Part shown: piece by piece, positions 1-13,513 of the stretch | Numbering within the stretch: the stretch's first letter is position 1 | Layout: the number at the start of each line of letters is the position of its first letter | Source: Neocallimastix lanati (nom. inval.) | Taxonomy: Eukaryota > Neocallimastigomycota > Neocallimastigomycetes > Neocallimastigales > Neocallimastigaceae | Reading direction: 5' to 3' | DNA: 64,000 bases | Assembly: GCA_016946835.1 (NCBI GenBank) | Contig: JACVTC010000007.1 | Coordinates: forward strand, 1,948,501-2,012,500 | Position numbers and translations under genes: made by a program | Notes under the pieces: model-generated | What the model was told of the DNA's origin: nothing | Seen by the model: the letters and a program-made list of their open reading frames with translations, nothing else | The model's database searches: none

Positions 1-1060
1 GGTAGACAATGGTGTATTACCATCTCAATTTTTCTAATCGAACAAGGTTTTTATTAACTAAGTTCTGAAAAATACTTAACTTAAAAGAACAATAAATGGA
101 AAATTAAAATATTTAATCGGACTCTCTGTAGATGATATGGTAATTACAGGTTACAATAACAAAATGAATAATATTATCAATAAAATTAAGGGTAAATATA
201 ATATTTCAAAAGCTGAACCAATTGATTTTATTTTAGGAATAAAAGTAGAAAATTATGAATTTACTTATAAAATATCTCAAGTACATTTCTATAAACAAGA
301 TTTTACATAAATTCAATATAAGTAATATGAAGAAAGTTAGCACTCCATGTGTAAGGGATAATAAAATTTCTGAAAAAAAAAAAAAAAACAAACCTGATAA
401 AACCACTTACAAAAGCGCAATAAAAATACTAATCTAATTATTAAAATGTACCAAACCAGATATAGCATTTGCTGTTAATAAAACAGCCAGAAATTCTGAA
501 TACACTATTGTATCTGACTAGGTAAAAATTAAAAATATTTTAAAATATTTAATTAATACTAAAAATTATAAATTATATTATGATGGTAAAGGGTGAAATA
601 TTAGATTATACAGATTCTGAATTTGCTGATAACTTGAATGATAGAAAATCTATTTCAAGGAATTCTTATGGGAGAAAATTTTATATGTTGGAACTCAAAG
701 AAATAATCAGTCGTAGCAACTTCAACAGCTGAAGCTGAATACATTAGTACATCTTTATGTATTAAAAAGATATTATGAATAAGAAACATTTTATATGAAT
801 TATTTAAATTTAATAAACTAATTATAATTTATTCAGATAATATTGCAAGTATAAAATCCAAGGAAAATGGGGATTTAAATCCAAAATTGAAGCACATTTC
901 AATTAAATATATTTCATTTCAATTACGATTAGATTAAAAAAAATATATTTTTAAATTAAAATAGATTTAAATTTCAAAAACGTAGTCCGATATTTTAACT
1001 AAATGTGTTAATGGAAATAAAATTCTTAACTTCGCAAATCGAGTTTTTCATTTTAAGAAA
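1..1060 (+). pseudogene. Ty1/copia retrotransposon relic (RT and RNase H end)
   Basis: Read in all three forward frames, this stretch gives scattered copia-type polymerase motifs interrupted by stops and frameshifts. A VDDMVITG-like string near 127-150 corresponds to the copia RT catalytic motif. An LGIKVE string lies near 233-250. The TRPDIAFAVN-type motif appears as KCTKPDIAFAVN near 446-480, followed by a YTDSEFAD-like RNase H motif near 605-630 and an ADIFTKCLNGNKF-like C-terminus near 985-1030. The order matches the 3' half of a copia pol gene. The 5' part lies outside the window, and no LTR or target duplication could be defined. It is clearly non-functional. Confidence 0.85.
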
Positions 1061-1801
1061 AACTGATTTGATAGGGTTAACATATAAATAAACTTATATA
1101 AACGTAAATATTTTATATGACTATTTAGTATTTAATGTATAAACATAAATATATGTAATACATATACTTAAAAATATGTAAATAATTAAATTCATATGAA
1201 GTTAATTACTTCATATGTAATACTTAAATATATAAATGTGGTCTTAATAAATAAATTAATATATTTTAATAAACGTGTAAATAATAATAATAGTAATAGT
1301 AATAATCATCATGGTCATCATCATCAAACTTTAATTTATTTTAATATGAACCAAAAAAAAAAAAAATTTAATTACTATTTAAAATTAATTTATGAATTTT
1401 AATCTAATCTATTTGATATATATATATATATATTTAGTTATAATTTTATATTTAATATTTTATTTTTATATAAAAAAAAATAATATTTTTTTTTTTTTTT
1501 TTTTAATAAATCAAATTTACTTAAATTTGAAAATTAAGGATAATTTTCTAAATAATTATAAATATTTTTATTATCTATCATATATAAATTAATGAATGGG
1601 TAAATAAATAAATTAATTTTATTTATTAAAATATTTGTATTCTATTTTTCTGTAATTTCTAAAATATAAATTATTTAAATGAGAATAAATAAATAAATAA
1701 ATAAATGCAAAACAATAAATAATTAATAAATGTTGGTCAATATATATATAAATATATATATATATATATGATAAGAACTAAATAAATTATAAAAATTTTT
1801 G

Positions 1802-1846
<45 letters not shown>

Positions 1847-1874
1847 AAATACTTTAAAAACAAATATATATAAT

Positions 1875-1935
<61 letters not shown>

Positions 1936-2035
1936 AAATATCTTGGATTTTAATAAAATATATGTAAGAAAAAATCAAGTAATTTAAGTAATTTTTTTCC
2001 TATTTAATTTTTATTGATTACTATATATATATTTT
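1061..2035. other. A/T-rich spacer with long poly-T tracts
   Basis: No gene is visible. The stretch holds AT dinucleotide runs (about 1418-1432, 1741-1770) and two long poly-T blocks at 1804-1845 and about 1879-1934, just downstream of the bZIP gene's stop codon (that gene runs leftward). Short reading frames here are low-complexity Ile/Tyr/Lys/Asn translations without coding character. Confidence 0.6.
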
Positions 2036-3354
2036 TTAAGATTGTTTAGCTATTAATAATTGCTTTAACCAATATATTTCTCTTTTTGCTTCAGCTAATT
2101 CCTTTTCTAATTCACAACATTTACAACTTAAATCATGAGTTTGTTGCTTAAGCATAATTTCTGTAAACTTTTTTCTAGCTCTAAATCTTGCCGAGGCTTC
2201 CGTATTTCTTCTTCTTTTTTCTTCGGGATCTAAAACAGTTGATTTATTTCTAATAGTGGAGTTTTTAACATAAGTTTTTGGTGGATTAACCTTTAATGGT
2301 GGAGCCACTGTTCTTGCTATATTAGTAAATCTTGATTTTATTTCTTTTGTTTTTGGTTTAATAGTTACAAGTTTCTTTTCTTCATTATTATTATTTATTA
2401 ATGTGGATGATGGAATAGAACTAGTTATAGTTGATGTATTAGATAATGATAAAGATGTCATTAAAGAAGATGAAATATTGGTTGAAGTAGGAGTACTAAA
2501 GTTTGAATTTGGATATGTCGTTGTACTTAATGATGAAGTAGGTTGAGGATAAGATATATTTGATGGGGAATTAGTTACACTAACTATTGACTGATTTAAT
2601 AATGAATTATTTGTTACAGAAGATGCCGATATATCAATATGACTTGGTGAAGAGGTCAGTTCTCCTTTAATTTCAGCTTTTACTAATGGACTTAAACTTG
2701 CATCTTTACTAAGAATTGAAGATGATGTGGAGATATCTTTTTGAGTATAAATTGGAAGTGAATTACTTTTTGTATATAACGTTGGTAAATTACTAATTAT
2801 CTTATTATTATTCATAATAGATAGAGAGGAAGGGTAAGTAGTTAAATTATTTATTTCAGAAGCTTTACTGTTACTTAAAATATAATTATAAGATTTGGTA
2901 GCTGAATTTAAAGAATTTTGTTGATTTTCATTTAAATTTTTCATATTTAATACTTCATATATATTATTAAAGTTATCTGTAGTTTGTTTTTCTACAGACA
3001 CTGAATTATTCTTTTTAAATAAAATATAAATCAAATTATAAAATTAATTACTATATATTCTTTTTTGTTAAAATTCATAATATACTTTTTACTAAAAAAT
3101 ATTAACTAACTTTAATAATTACTATTCTATATTTATATATATGTACATATATATATATAATATATTTTACACTTACTAAAGTATTTATTGGATCAGGATT
3201 AGTTTCAAAAGGAATTTGTTGATTTGTTTTTTGATTATTTAATATTGATAAATTATTCAATACATTATAAACCGAGTTCACATTATCATCTTGATTCTTT
3301 ATTAAATCATTATTCTCATTATTGCTGTTAAATTGTCCATTTTGGATTAATAAA

Positions 3355-3385
<31 letters not shown>

Positions 3386-3962
3386 TGAAATCAGAAGGAA
3401 TGATCATTGAAAGTGAATTACCTTTGTCAAAATATGATTCTTTTGACTTTACATTATTTGCTACATATGTGTTATTCGTTTGGTTTATATTATTCATTGT
3501 AATATTTTGCTGTATTAAATCATTAACTATAGTTGATTTTGGATTTAATGTTGATTTATTAAAGTTTTTAATATTTGGTTTATTATCATTTACTGGTTTA
3601 TCATTAACATTTGTATTTAAATTAGCATATGTATTTAATTCTCCTATTATATCCATATTATCTTCTAAACATGGATAAAATTGAAGAGCATGAAGTGAAC
3701 ATAAATGCTCATGATTTTGAGGTTGAATATGTTCAATTTTTTCATTTAGAGTTTCATTTTGTTCTGAGTATACATTTTTATTATTCTCTAACTTATCACA
3801 ACCATAACACATTTCATTAATAGATTTAAAGTGATGTTGATGGTTATGCTCAAGTAATTGACACAATGCCTCATAATTAGTAGGCATATGAAAGTTTGAG
3901 GGCAAATTTGTAGAACTATTACTTTCGTCCCCTAAAGTTTTGTCTTTATTATCTGATAACAT
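2036..3962 (-). CDS. bZIP transcription factor (two exons)
   Basis: A leftward gene of two exons, probably 3962-3177 and 3010-2036, about 587 residues. Exon 1 starts MLSDNKDK and ends at a strong GTAAGT donor (3176-3171). Phase 0 then requires an AAAAAG acceptor ending at 3011. A better-looking TTCAG acceptor ending at 3001 would break the frame, so the exact junction is uncertain. The C-terminal ~60 residues are a basic leucine zipper. The basic region is RRRNTEASARFRARKK (N-x2-A-S-x2-F-R signature), followed by a short coiled coil containing CKCC and leucines in heptad positions. This resembles the fungal Gcn4/Cys-3/Zip1 type, so a nuclear sequence-specific DNA-binding activator is expected. 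The rest is Ser/Thr/Asn-rich, with a 9-Asn run near 3350-3375, typical of a disordered activation region. Target genes cannot be inferred. Confidence 0.85.
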
Positions 3963-6552
3963 TGTACCAATATTATTTTTTAATAAAATATATTACTTAT
4001 TATTCTAATATATTATTCAAATTCAATTTCTAAAAATATTATTTCTAAAAATATTAACTCTCTTTAATAATTTAAAATTATAAATATGTATATATATATA
4101 TATATTTTTTTTTTTTTTAAATATTTTTTTCAGTTTTATTATTATTTTTTTTTTAAAAGAAAAAAAGAAATAAGGATAAAAAGTTAAAAATATTTTTAAT
4201 GCAGTATAAATTTTGTTTTGTTTAATTATTTATAAAAAATAATGATATAGATTTATGAAAAACAAAAACTATATTACTAATAATATATTAATATTAGTAT
4301 AAATATATATATAAATATAAATATTTGTATAAATAAAAATTAAAAATAAAAATAAAAATAAAAATACAAATATAAATTAAAATATGAATAATAATATAAA
4401 ATACAATTATATAATATAAGAAAATATAAATAATATTAAAAAACTTTGAAATATAATTAATTTATTATAATTTATTAAATAAAAGATTTTATAAATAAAT
4501 ATTAGTATATTGTATTATATATTATTACATTAAAGTAAGAATATAATTGTATTGTAATTTTAGAATAAATATAGAAATTTTATTTTTATGTTTTATAATA
4601 TTGTATTTTATATTATTTTTATATTGTAATGATATATAATATTATACTTAGTAATATATTATCAATTAATTTTTTTTATTTTCATAGTATAATACAATTA
4701 AGAAAATTAAATCACTTTTCATTTTTTCATATAATAAAAAATTTTAAATGTATTAAAATGTATTACTATGTACAATTATATATGATTAATTGGTTTAATA
4801 TTATTTTATGATTTATAATATTTTATTTTCTTAACGATTATTGGCTAAAAAATAAAAGTGAAATTCGCAATTTTAATATAACCTTAATAACTTTAATTTT
4901 AATTGGAAAAATCATTTACAGATATTTGAATTAAAACTATTACTCTATATATTCTAATAAATTGTTATTATAATAATATATATATGAAAATGTGGATTAA
5001 TTTCAAATTAAATTTTATAATATATATATATTTTATGAGATTACTCTATAATATTATTAAAAATATAAAATATAGGAAAAAAAAAGATTGAAATTAGGAA
5101 TAAAAGTTCATTTATTAAAATGAAAATAATAATTAAAGTCATACTTCATTAAGTTTTAATAAGTATTTAAAGTGTAAAAAAAAATATAATTTATAATAAA
5201 AAATAAATTAATACTGATTAATTTTTTTATTATAAATGTAAAAACAGATAAAATCGTCTTTTTTTTTTTATTATTAATATTATTATTATTTTGTAATTAA
5301 AAGTTAAGAAATGTAAACTATTGTTAATTTTATTTTTTTTTTTTTTTTTTTTTTTTTTTATTTTTATAATTGAAAGATGATATTGGTCATAAAAATTTAT
5401 TTTTTTTGTATTATCATTTTTATATATCTTTTATATACTAAATATTTTATAAAAAATAATGTTAATGCTATTTCTATAATAATATTTATAATAATTATAA
5501 TAATGAAATTAATAAAATTAATTCTTTAATCATTATTCTAATCATAATAATCATAGTAATAATTATAATAGTAATTATGAATTCATATTTATAGTAATAA
5601 TGACAACAACAATAATAATTATCTAATCATATTTATAATAATAATAGTAATGTTTGATAATAACAATTGTAATATATTTATAATAATAAAATAATGACAA
5701 CTAAAAAAAAGAAAAAATACTAATTATAGCAATAGAAATAGAAATAATAATTTAAATAACAACAATAGACATCAGTAACAACAATAATAATATTGGTAAT
5801 AATATTATGAAAAAAAAAAATAATAGAAAAATAATAATATGACAATTTATATATTATTAATGGGAAAAAAATATAATATTTCATAGAATAATAAATTCTT
5901 ATTTGTTCTAATGTAATTATATTATTGAATAATTACTAAATGTAATGAACAATTGATTGCTTTGATAAATAAATAAATGTGATGATATTCATTAGTGCAT
6001 AAGTTATAAATACTATAATAATAAAAAATATAGAATATATATATAGAAAGAAATATTAATATTTTAAATTGTTTTGTAATATTTAAAAATTATTAAGTAA
6101 AAAAAATAATAAAAGGGAAAGAACAAATAAAGTTATGGAAGATAAAATTGAATAAATAGTATATTTTTTGTTATTTTATAATAGTGCAAAATATTTTTTT
6201 TAAAAATAATAAAAAGAGATAAAAAATCTTTTTTATATAATATTAAATATTGTTAAAGGTAAGACACATAAATATCGTAAATATTATAAATATATTAAAA
6301 TATCATATTTACAGAAAATTATAGAAAATATTAAAATATTTTTATATATAAAAATATTTTAATATAATATATATATAATTATACAATTATATTTTTATAA
6401 TAATAAATTTAATATTATTTCTATTTATGTAATATTGATAAAATTAAATACAAAATAATAATAAAATAAAATAAAATAAAATAAAATAAAAATTATATTT
6501 AAATTAATATTATTATGTTATAACAATAAATTTATTAACATTATTTTTTTTT

Positions 6553-6765
6553 AGTAATACATATATTTTCAGGTGAGTTATTTCTTTTATTAAATTGTTT
6601 TATTATTATATTATTGATATATATATATTGATGATATTAATAATAAATACTAAATAATTATATCAATAAAATAATAATAAAAAATTATTATTAGTAATAC
6701 ATACTATTATTATTATTATTATTATTATTATTTTAATTATGTATATATTTTTTTCAGGTAAGTTT
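6553..6765 (+). other. Two abutted splice acceptor-donor motifs (zero-length exons)
   Basis: At 6566-6578 a pyrimidine stretch ending in CAG is directly followed by GTGAGT. At 6748-6763 a longer T tract ending in CAG is directly followed by GTAAGT. Both are perfect matches to a 3' splice site joined to a 5' splice site with no exon between them. Both are preceded by the same TAGTAATACATA string (6553 and 6692), the second separated from its CAG by an expanded ATT repeat. This suggests a diverged tandem duplication. Recursive splice sites have this form in animals. No surrounding gene is visible here, so the role is unknown. Confidence 0.45.
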
Positions 6766-7280
6766 CTTCTTTATTTTAATTATTTTCATATGAATTATTA
6801 ATAAAAATAAAATTTATAAGAAGAAATAATTATATTGAAAAATAATGATAATAATATTAATAATAGAAATAAAGACAGTTGATATATATTATTATTATAT
6901 ATACATTAATATTTATTGAATTTTACAAAAAATGTTGAACATTTCTTTTGACCAATTTTTTATTAAACAAAAAATACTATTTAAAAGTAATAATTATAAA
7001 AAATTAAAGTATTAAATATTTTTGAATATTATTATTCAATAATAATATTATTTTATTATATTATTAATAAAAAATAATATAATGACAACAATAATTATTA
7101 TCATTTAAATAATTAATAAGATGGAAACATATATTATATATATACAAAAATAAAATAAGGTTATATTTAATATTTTACATATAAAAAAGTGGGGTTATGG
7201 GAAATATGTTTCTAATATTTTCTCGTAAACTTAAACAGATAATAAATATAATAATCATAAAACTATAAAATCAATTTTCG

Positions 7281-7342
<62 letters not shown>

Positions 7343-8731
7343 TTAAATATGTAATCTTATATAGTAAAATTATAGTTTTGGATAAATATTTTTAAAGATT
7401 TCTTTTTTTTTTTTTTTTTTGTTGGTATAGTATTATATTTTTTTAGGAGTATTATTAATTAAATAAAAATAGATACGGAAAATTTAGATACAAAATTTTA
7501 TATTTATTAAATATAATTTTAACCAATAAATTTTTTTGATATATTATATTTTAACTAGAACAATTAAAATTTTTTATATCAAGTAATAAATAATAAACTA
7601 CTAATACATATATTATTAATAAATAATTATGGATATGGATAATAATATCAATATCAATATTAAATAATAATAACTATAATAATTAAATTAAATATAAATC
7701 AGGTGGTGAAGTAAATATTAATAAATTATAAATAAAATAAAATAAAAATTAAAGAATTAAAATTATATATAATATCAAAAAAAAAAAAAAAAAAATAAAT
7801 AAAATAATTATTTTAATTTAAAATGAAATATAAGTTTTTATTAAATTTCAAGATTTAATATAATTTTAACAGAATGAATAAAAATTTAGTATGAAAATAT
7901 ATATATGTACTAAGATATATTAATCATAAAAATATTATTGATTTATTAATTTTAAAATTTAATAAATAGCAACAAATAAAGAATAAAGATTAGTTAATGT
8001 CTTTTTAATCAAATGAGATAAATTGAAATCAAATAAATTTAAATTTTATAAAATGGATACACATTTTTTTTTTTTAAACATTTATATTGTCAAGCATAAA
8101 TACCAATTTTCCATTATGTTTAAATAAAGATATGAATTCAATTAATAAATCTACCAATTTTTTATTTTTATTTATTATTATTATAAGGATCATAATATAT
8201 ATATTTAATAAATATTTGTTTTAAATGTCATTTATTCAATTAAATCGTATATAAAATTAGTAACACATATATTGTTAATACAACAAAATACATATAATGT
8301 AATATTTTACATAATATATAATTTTTAGTTTGATGAAGTATAAATTACATATTAAATATATATGTAATACAATGGATCTTATTCATGTATTCAATATTAT
8401 TGTTGCTATAAATAACCAATAAATAACAAAATTATATATAATATATTAGAGTATATTAAAAATAAGATAGTAATTGATAACCAATTTAGATTAAGAAATA
8501 CTCAGAAAGTATCTATTTAATTAGTATGCTAACATACGTACATATATATCTAATTTTATTAATTATTTTATGAAATTTATTATTAATTTTTTTTTTTTTA
8601 ATTATTATTATTTAATATTAATTTTCGATTTTTATATAAAATATATATATATTTTTTTTTTCAGTTATATGATTATAAATAAACTTGAAAATTAATACTA
8701 AAAAAAAAACATTGGAATTTATATAATTATA

Positions 8732-8767
<36 letters not shown>

Positions 8768-8918
8768 TTTTTTTTTTTTTTTTTTTTTAATTATTTAATA
8801 TTTAGAAAAGTTAGAAAAGTCGATAAATAATTTTATTTTTTAAAATTAAAATTTATATAAATTCATAAAAGTTTAATTTATTAAAGTCGAATATAATTAA
8901 TTTAATAACTATTTTCTT

Positions 8919-8963
<45 letters not shown>

Positions 8964-9493
8964 CATCGATTATATATAATCTAAATTATTATTATTATTA
9001 TTTTTTTTTTTTCCTTTTTATAATCTTTTTTTTTCTTTCACTTTAGAATCCATATCTTTAAATTATTATTATTTCTATTATTATTTTAATTCAATACAAT
9101 ATAATTTAAAAAATAATTAGATATGTCCCTGAAGAAAGAAGGAAAGTTTCAATTCTCCTTTATAATTTATAAGAGGTAATTCAGCAAAAATCATAATCCA
9201 AATGAAGTAACTAGGAATAATACTAACAGCCAATTATATAACATTGATATGAAGTAGTAAAATTTATTGTTTAATTCATAAAAAAAAAATTGTTCTAACA
9301 TAGAATTAAAAGAAACAATAGATAATATGATACGATTTTAAGATATTACCCAACAATATCATTTTTTTTTCAATGATTTAAACAAACTAAAATTAAAACT
9401 TGAAAAGTTAATATCATTGTATCATTAACAACTAATAAATTTTTTGTTATTATAAATTGTTAACGTATTCAAGAAAATGGGCACACAAATACA

Positions 9494-9535
<42 letters not shown>

Positions 9536-10199
9536 AGTAATAATTGAGAAAACAATAATAACAGGAATTTTTTAGGTAAAAACTAATTTCAATATAAATT
9601 TCAAATTGATAATATATAATGTGAGATACTTTTGTAAAAAAAAAAAAAATGAAATGTTAGTTATTCCAATCTACAAAATTAGGATATATTGTTCCTTTTT
9701 ATCAGTAACCAAAAAAAAAAAAAAATAAAAATAAAAATAAAAATAATGATTTTTTTACTATCATTATTAAATTAAATTTTGGATTATTTCAATTACAGAA
9801 AATGAAAAATATTGAAGGTTTTTTATTTTTCATTAACCAAATAGAAAATCATTAAAAGAAGTAGTACTTGGCAAAAGTTACACGAAATTGTAATTCTTTA
9901 TATTTTATTATAGTTATTAATAATTATTAATTTATCTATAGTTTTCATTATTTTAATATAATTTAATATATATATATATATATATTTTTTTTATTTTTTA
10001 AAAAATGTTTTTTATTATTTAATGTAATAATAATAATAATATATAATAATAATATATTATTATTATTATTATTAATTATAAAAATGTGAGGATTTAAATA
10101 TATATAAATATAAACTATTAGTATTAATATTTATAATCTTATAATTTATTTAATTTTCAAATAAATTATTTTTATTGTAATTATTACTAATATATTAAT

Positions 10200-10320
10200 A
10201 TATTGCTTCAACAACATTAGCTACAGTTAAGCCTAATCTTAGACCACTCTTACGACCATGACCTTGATCACACGAATCTTAGAAGATCCAATATATGCCA
10301 AGATAACATCAAATTGAAAA
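10200..10320 (-). pseudogene. Coding-like relic, unidentified
   Basis: This is a 120-bp island of near-normal base composition inside A/T-only DNA. On the minus strand two overlapping frames give plausible protein: FDVILAYIGSSKIRV, then after a one-base shift DQGHGRKSGLRLGLTVANV followed by VEA. The balanced codon content and the sharp edges suggest a fragment of a once-functional exon. I do not recognise the family. Flanking DNA has stops in every frame. Confidence 0.4.
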
Positions 10321-10360
10321 TCTTTTCAAATGATATATATAAATTTATTTATTTATAATC

Positions 10361-10416
10361 ATACTTAATTTACAATATATATTATAAATTTATAATATAT
10401 ATTGTAAATTAAGTAT
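10361..10416. repeat. 56-bp perfect palindrome
   Basis: The left half (10361-10388) is the exact reverse complement of the right half (10389-10416), with no spacer; the centre reads AAATTT. The match stops abruptly at both edges (C at 10360, T at 10417). It contains TACTTAATTTACAA and its mirror, so it is not a simple AT dinucleotide run. It could extrude as a cruciform, or be a fold-back element or the scar of a head-to-head duplication. Confidence 0.8.
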
Positions 10417-10690
10417 TCAAATTTATTTAAATACAATAATTTTTTTTTTATTAAAATAGTTTCATCATGCTAGTATTATTGAAGACTATATTGAATTTTT
10501 ATGTGAAAGATCTCAAAACAATACTTAAAAGCTATTAATCCTTATCTAATAAAAACCTTGGAATTTTGATATTGATAATTGAGGTTATCTATTAATTAAT
10601 TTGTAAATTTTATTTAAACTAACTTTATGATATTTAACATGTTTAATATTGGAGTAGATGAATGTAATTTATTTTATTCATTTCCATCCA

Positions 10691-10752
<62 letters not shown>

Positions 10753-11004
10753 TTATATAAATAATAATATAATATCACAAAATAAATAGATAGGGTTTCT
10801 GATTCTAATGCAATTGTAAATTTCATATCAAATGATTTTTTAAAATCTAAAGTATTTGTAATAAATTTTATTATGCTTTAGTTAAGAATCATCTGAATTT
10901 TGTCTTGATTTATTCAATGGCATAATTTTAAGAGAAAATTATAAAAAAAATTTTTTTTATGTAATAAATATCAACATAGATATTTTTATTGATAGTATTT
11001 GATA

Positions 11005-11047
<43 letters not shown>

Positions 11048-11797
11048 TAAATATGATGAAATGGAATAATAGTGCTAAAAAAAAGTAATAAGAATATTAA
11101 ATGAAACTACCACTTCTACTACTTCATCGTTAAAATTAACTGGTGAGGGAAATAAATATATGCTTTAATTTGTTAAAAATTAAAATAGATATTAATTTTC
11201 CTTTAAATTTTTTTTTTTTTTTTTTTAATTATTAATTCATTTAATAAAGAGTATAACTGAATCTGAAATTTTTTTTTTGTAAAACCCGAATTTAGATTTA
11301 GGCATAATATATATATATATATTAAATATTATTGAAACCTACAAAAGAATCAGTTATAGGAATACCATTAATTTCTAATGAATTAATTTTAAATGAATTT
11401 ATTATTGAAAAGAAAAGTGTAAAATTAATATTTTTGATGCATAACTTTATAACTTACAACAATTATTATTTAAAATAGTAAATTCAATTTAGTAGTAGTA
11501 CATAAATAATAATAATATAATAATTCTAATAAATAATATTTATTAATATTAAAAGTTAACTTTTTAAATATTAAATGATTTTATTATGCTTTAAATTTAT
11601 TTTATTTTATTATTTACTTGTTTAATTATTTATTTTGTTTATATTTTATTATTTTATTATTAATTTAAAAAATACAAAATTAAACATATATGTTTATAAT
11701 ATAGGATAAAATAAATATTATTTATGTATTTTTTTAACAAACAGTTTATTTAGAATATGGTACTTTACTTTTATTTGATTTATTTTTATTATTATTA

Positions 11798-11829
<32 letters not shown>

Positions 11830-12209
11830 ATATTTAATATAATTAAAATTTATTATAATATTTAAAGAGATATATACATGTTTTTTAAAATTAATAATTA
11901 ATATTTCAATGGATTTTCCATTTTAAAAGTTAATGAAATAATTTAATGAAGAAAAATTATATTTAAGTGAAGAAATATATTATTGGTATATAAGATGTTA
12001 TTATTATCATATTTTTAATAATTCATTAACATTTAAATTCTAATTTTTATGTTATTTTCTATTGGGAATATGCTGATATAATCAAAACCCACATTTCTTA
12101 TTTAACGCAATAATAAATTTTATTGTTAATATATTTCAGATTATTTGATAAAAAAAAAATAACATTAATTATATTATATTTCTTTAATTACTGCTTTTAA
12201 AGGTCTAAG

Positions 12210-12242
<33 letters not shown>

Positions 12243-12364
12243 GATAAATTAATATAATTAAAAAAAAAAAACTTTTGATTAATAGAATGAAGATTTCACT
12301 TAAATCACTTTTTTTTTTTTTTATTTTTATTCTTTTTTTTTTTTTTTTTTTTTGATTCACTAAT

Positions 12365-12495
12365 ACTATTTATTATCCCTTTGAACATCATATCTGTGAT
12401 AAATAATTGTGCTTCATTTATGATATCTTAATAATTTGAGATGGACAAGATCCTTTAAAATGATTTATCAATTTAAATAACTCATGCCAAGTATT
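12365..12495 (-). pseudogene. Possible coding relic, unidentified
   Basis: The minus strand reads NTWHELFKLINHFKGSCPSQ and then, after a frame change, NEAQLFITDMMFKGIINS. Composition is less A/T-extreme than the surroundings. No family is recognised and the reading frame is broken, so at best this is a decayed fragment. Confidence 0.25.
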
Positions 12496-13269
12496 TTATA
12501 TAGTAATTTTTATGAAATTTTAAAAGATTAACAGATAATTAAAATTATCGAAGATAATAGTTAAGCTCTTATAGTTAATAAAAATAATTAGTTATAGAGA
12601 AAATACTGTAATTTAAAACTATGAGGGTCAAGCTATAAACCCTTATTAAATTGGGAATTATGATTAAAAGCCAGATAGAATAGGAGAATATTGATAAACT
12701 TAAGTAAATATGTTTTTAATTTAATAAATGTAATATATATTATATATTATGTGATGTTTTTTATTTTTACAAAGTATGTACGATTGAAAAAAATAAATTA
12801 TAATATTTCAATATTTGTTTAATTTAAATTTACATAATTTATAAAGTAAAATTCACATATTAAATATTCCTAAAAAAAAAAAAAAAAAAAAAAAAAAAGA
12901 TAAAAAATAAAAGTAATGATAATTAAAATCATTGTAACTATTTTGTTTTTAAAAATTAATACACATGGTCATAAAAAATATTTTAGTAAATATATAGTAA
13001 ATAATATGATAAAAATTAATTATTTAAATAATAAATATGTTTTGATAGTATTATGAATATAGAATATTCTTTTATATTCTTTTTACAATATAATTAATTA
13101 AATTTATTTTTATTATATAATTAAAAATATATATTAAGAAATATTTTTAAAATATGATATATAGTTATAAATAAAAGTATTATTCTAAGAATAAAATAAA
13201 ATAGAAAATTCAATTACTATGATCATTTTACTATATTTTATTCTCATTAATATATTTTTATATATTATT

Positions 13270-13307
<38 letters not shown>

Positions 13308-13471
13308 TACATTTGTTTTATTCTTTTATACTAAGTAATATAATATATTATAATATAGTAATACTGGTAATTTTCAAATTCTACATCAAAGAAGTAATGA
13401 CTTTCTTAGTATTAAATATTTTTTTAAAAAAAAAAATTATTAACTATGTTATTTCTTTACATAACTGATAT

Positions 13472-13513
<42 letters not shown>

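Noticed and set aside
1196-1592. Two small plus-strand frames downstream of the copia relic
   Set aside because: Translations of AT-rich DNA with homopolymer residues; no motif, no start context and no relation to the copia frame.
3001-3003. TTCAG as the 3' splice site of the bZIP intron
   Set aside because: It has a better consensus, but joined to the only good donor it shifts the frame. The AAAAAG site ending at 3011 keeps phase. Transcript data would decide.
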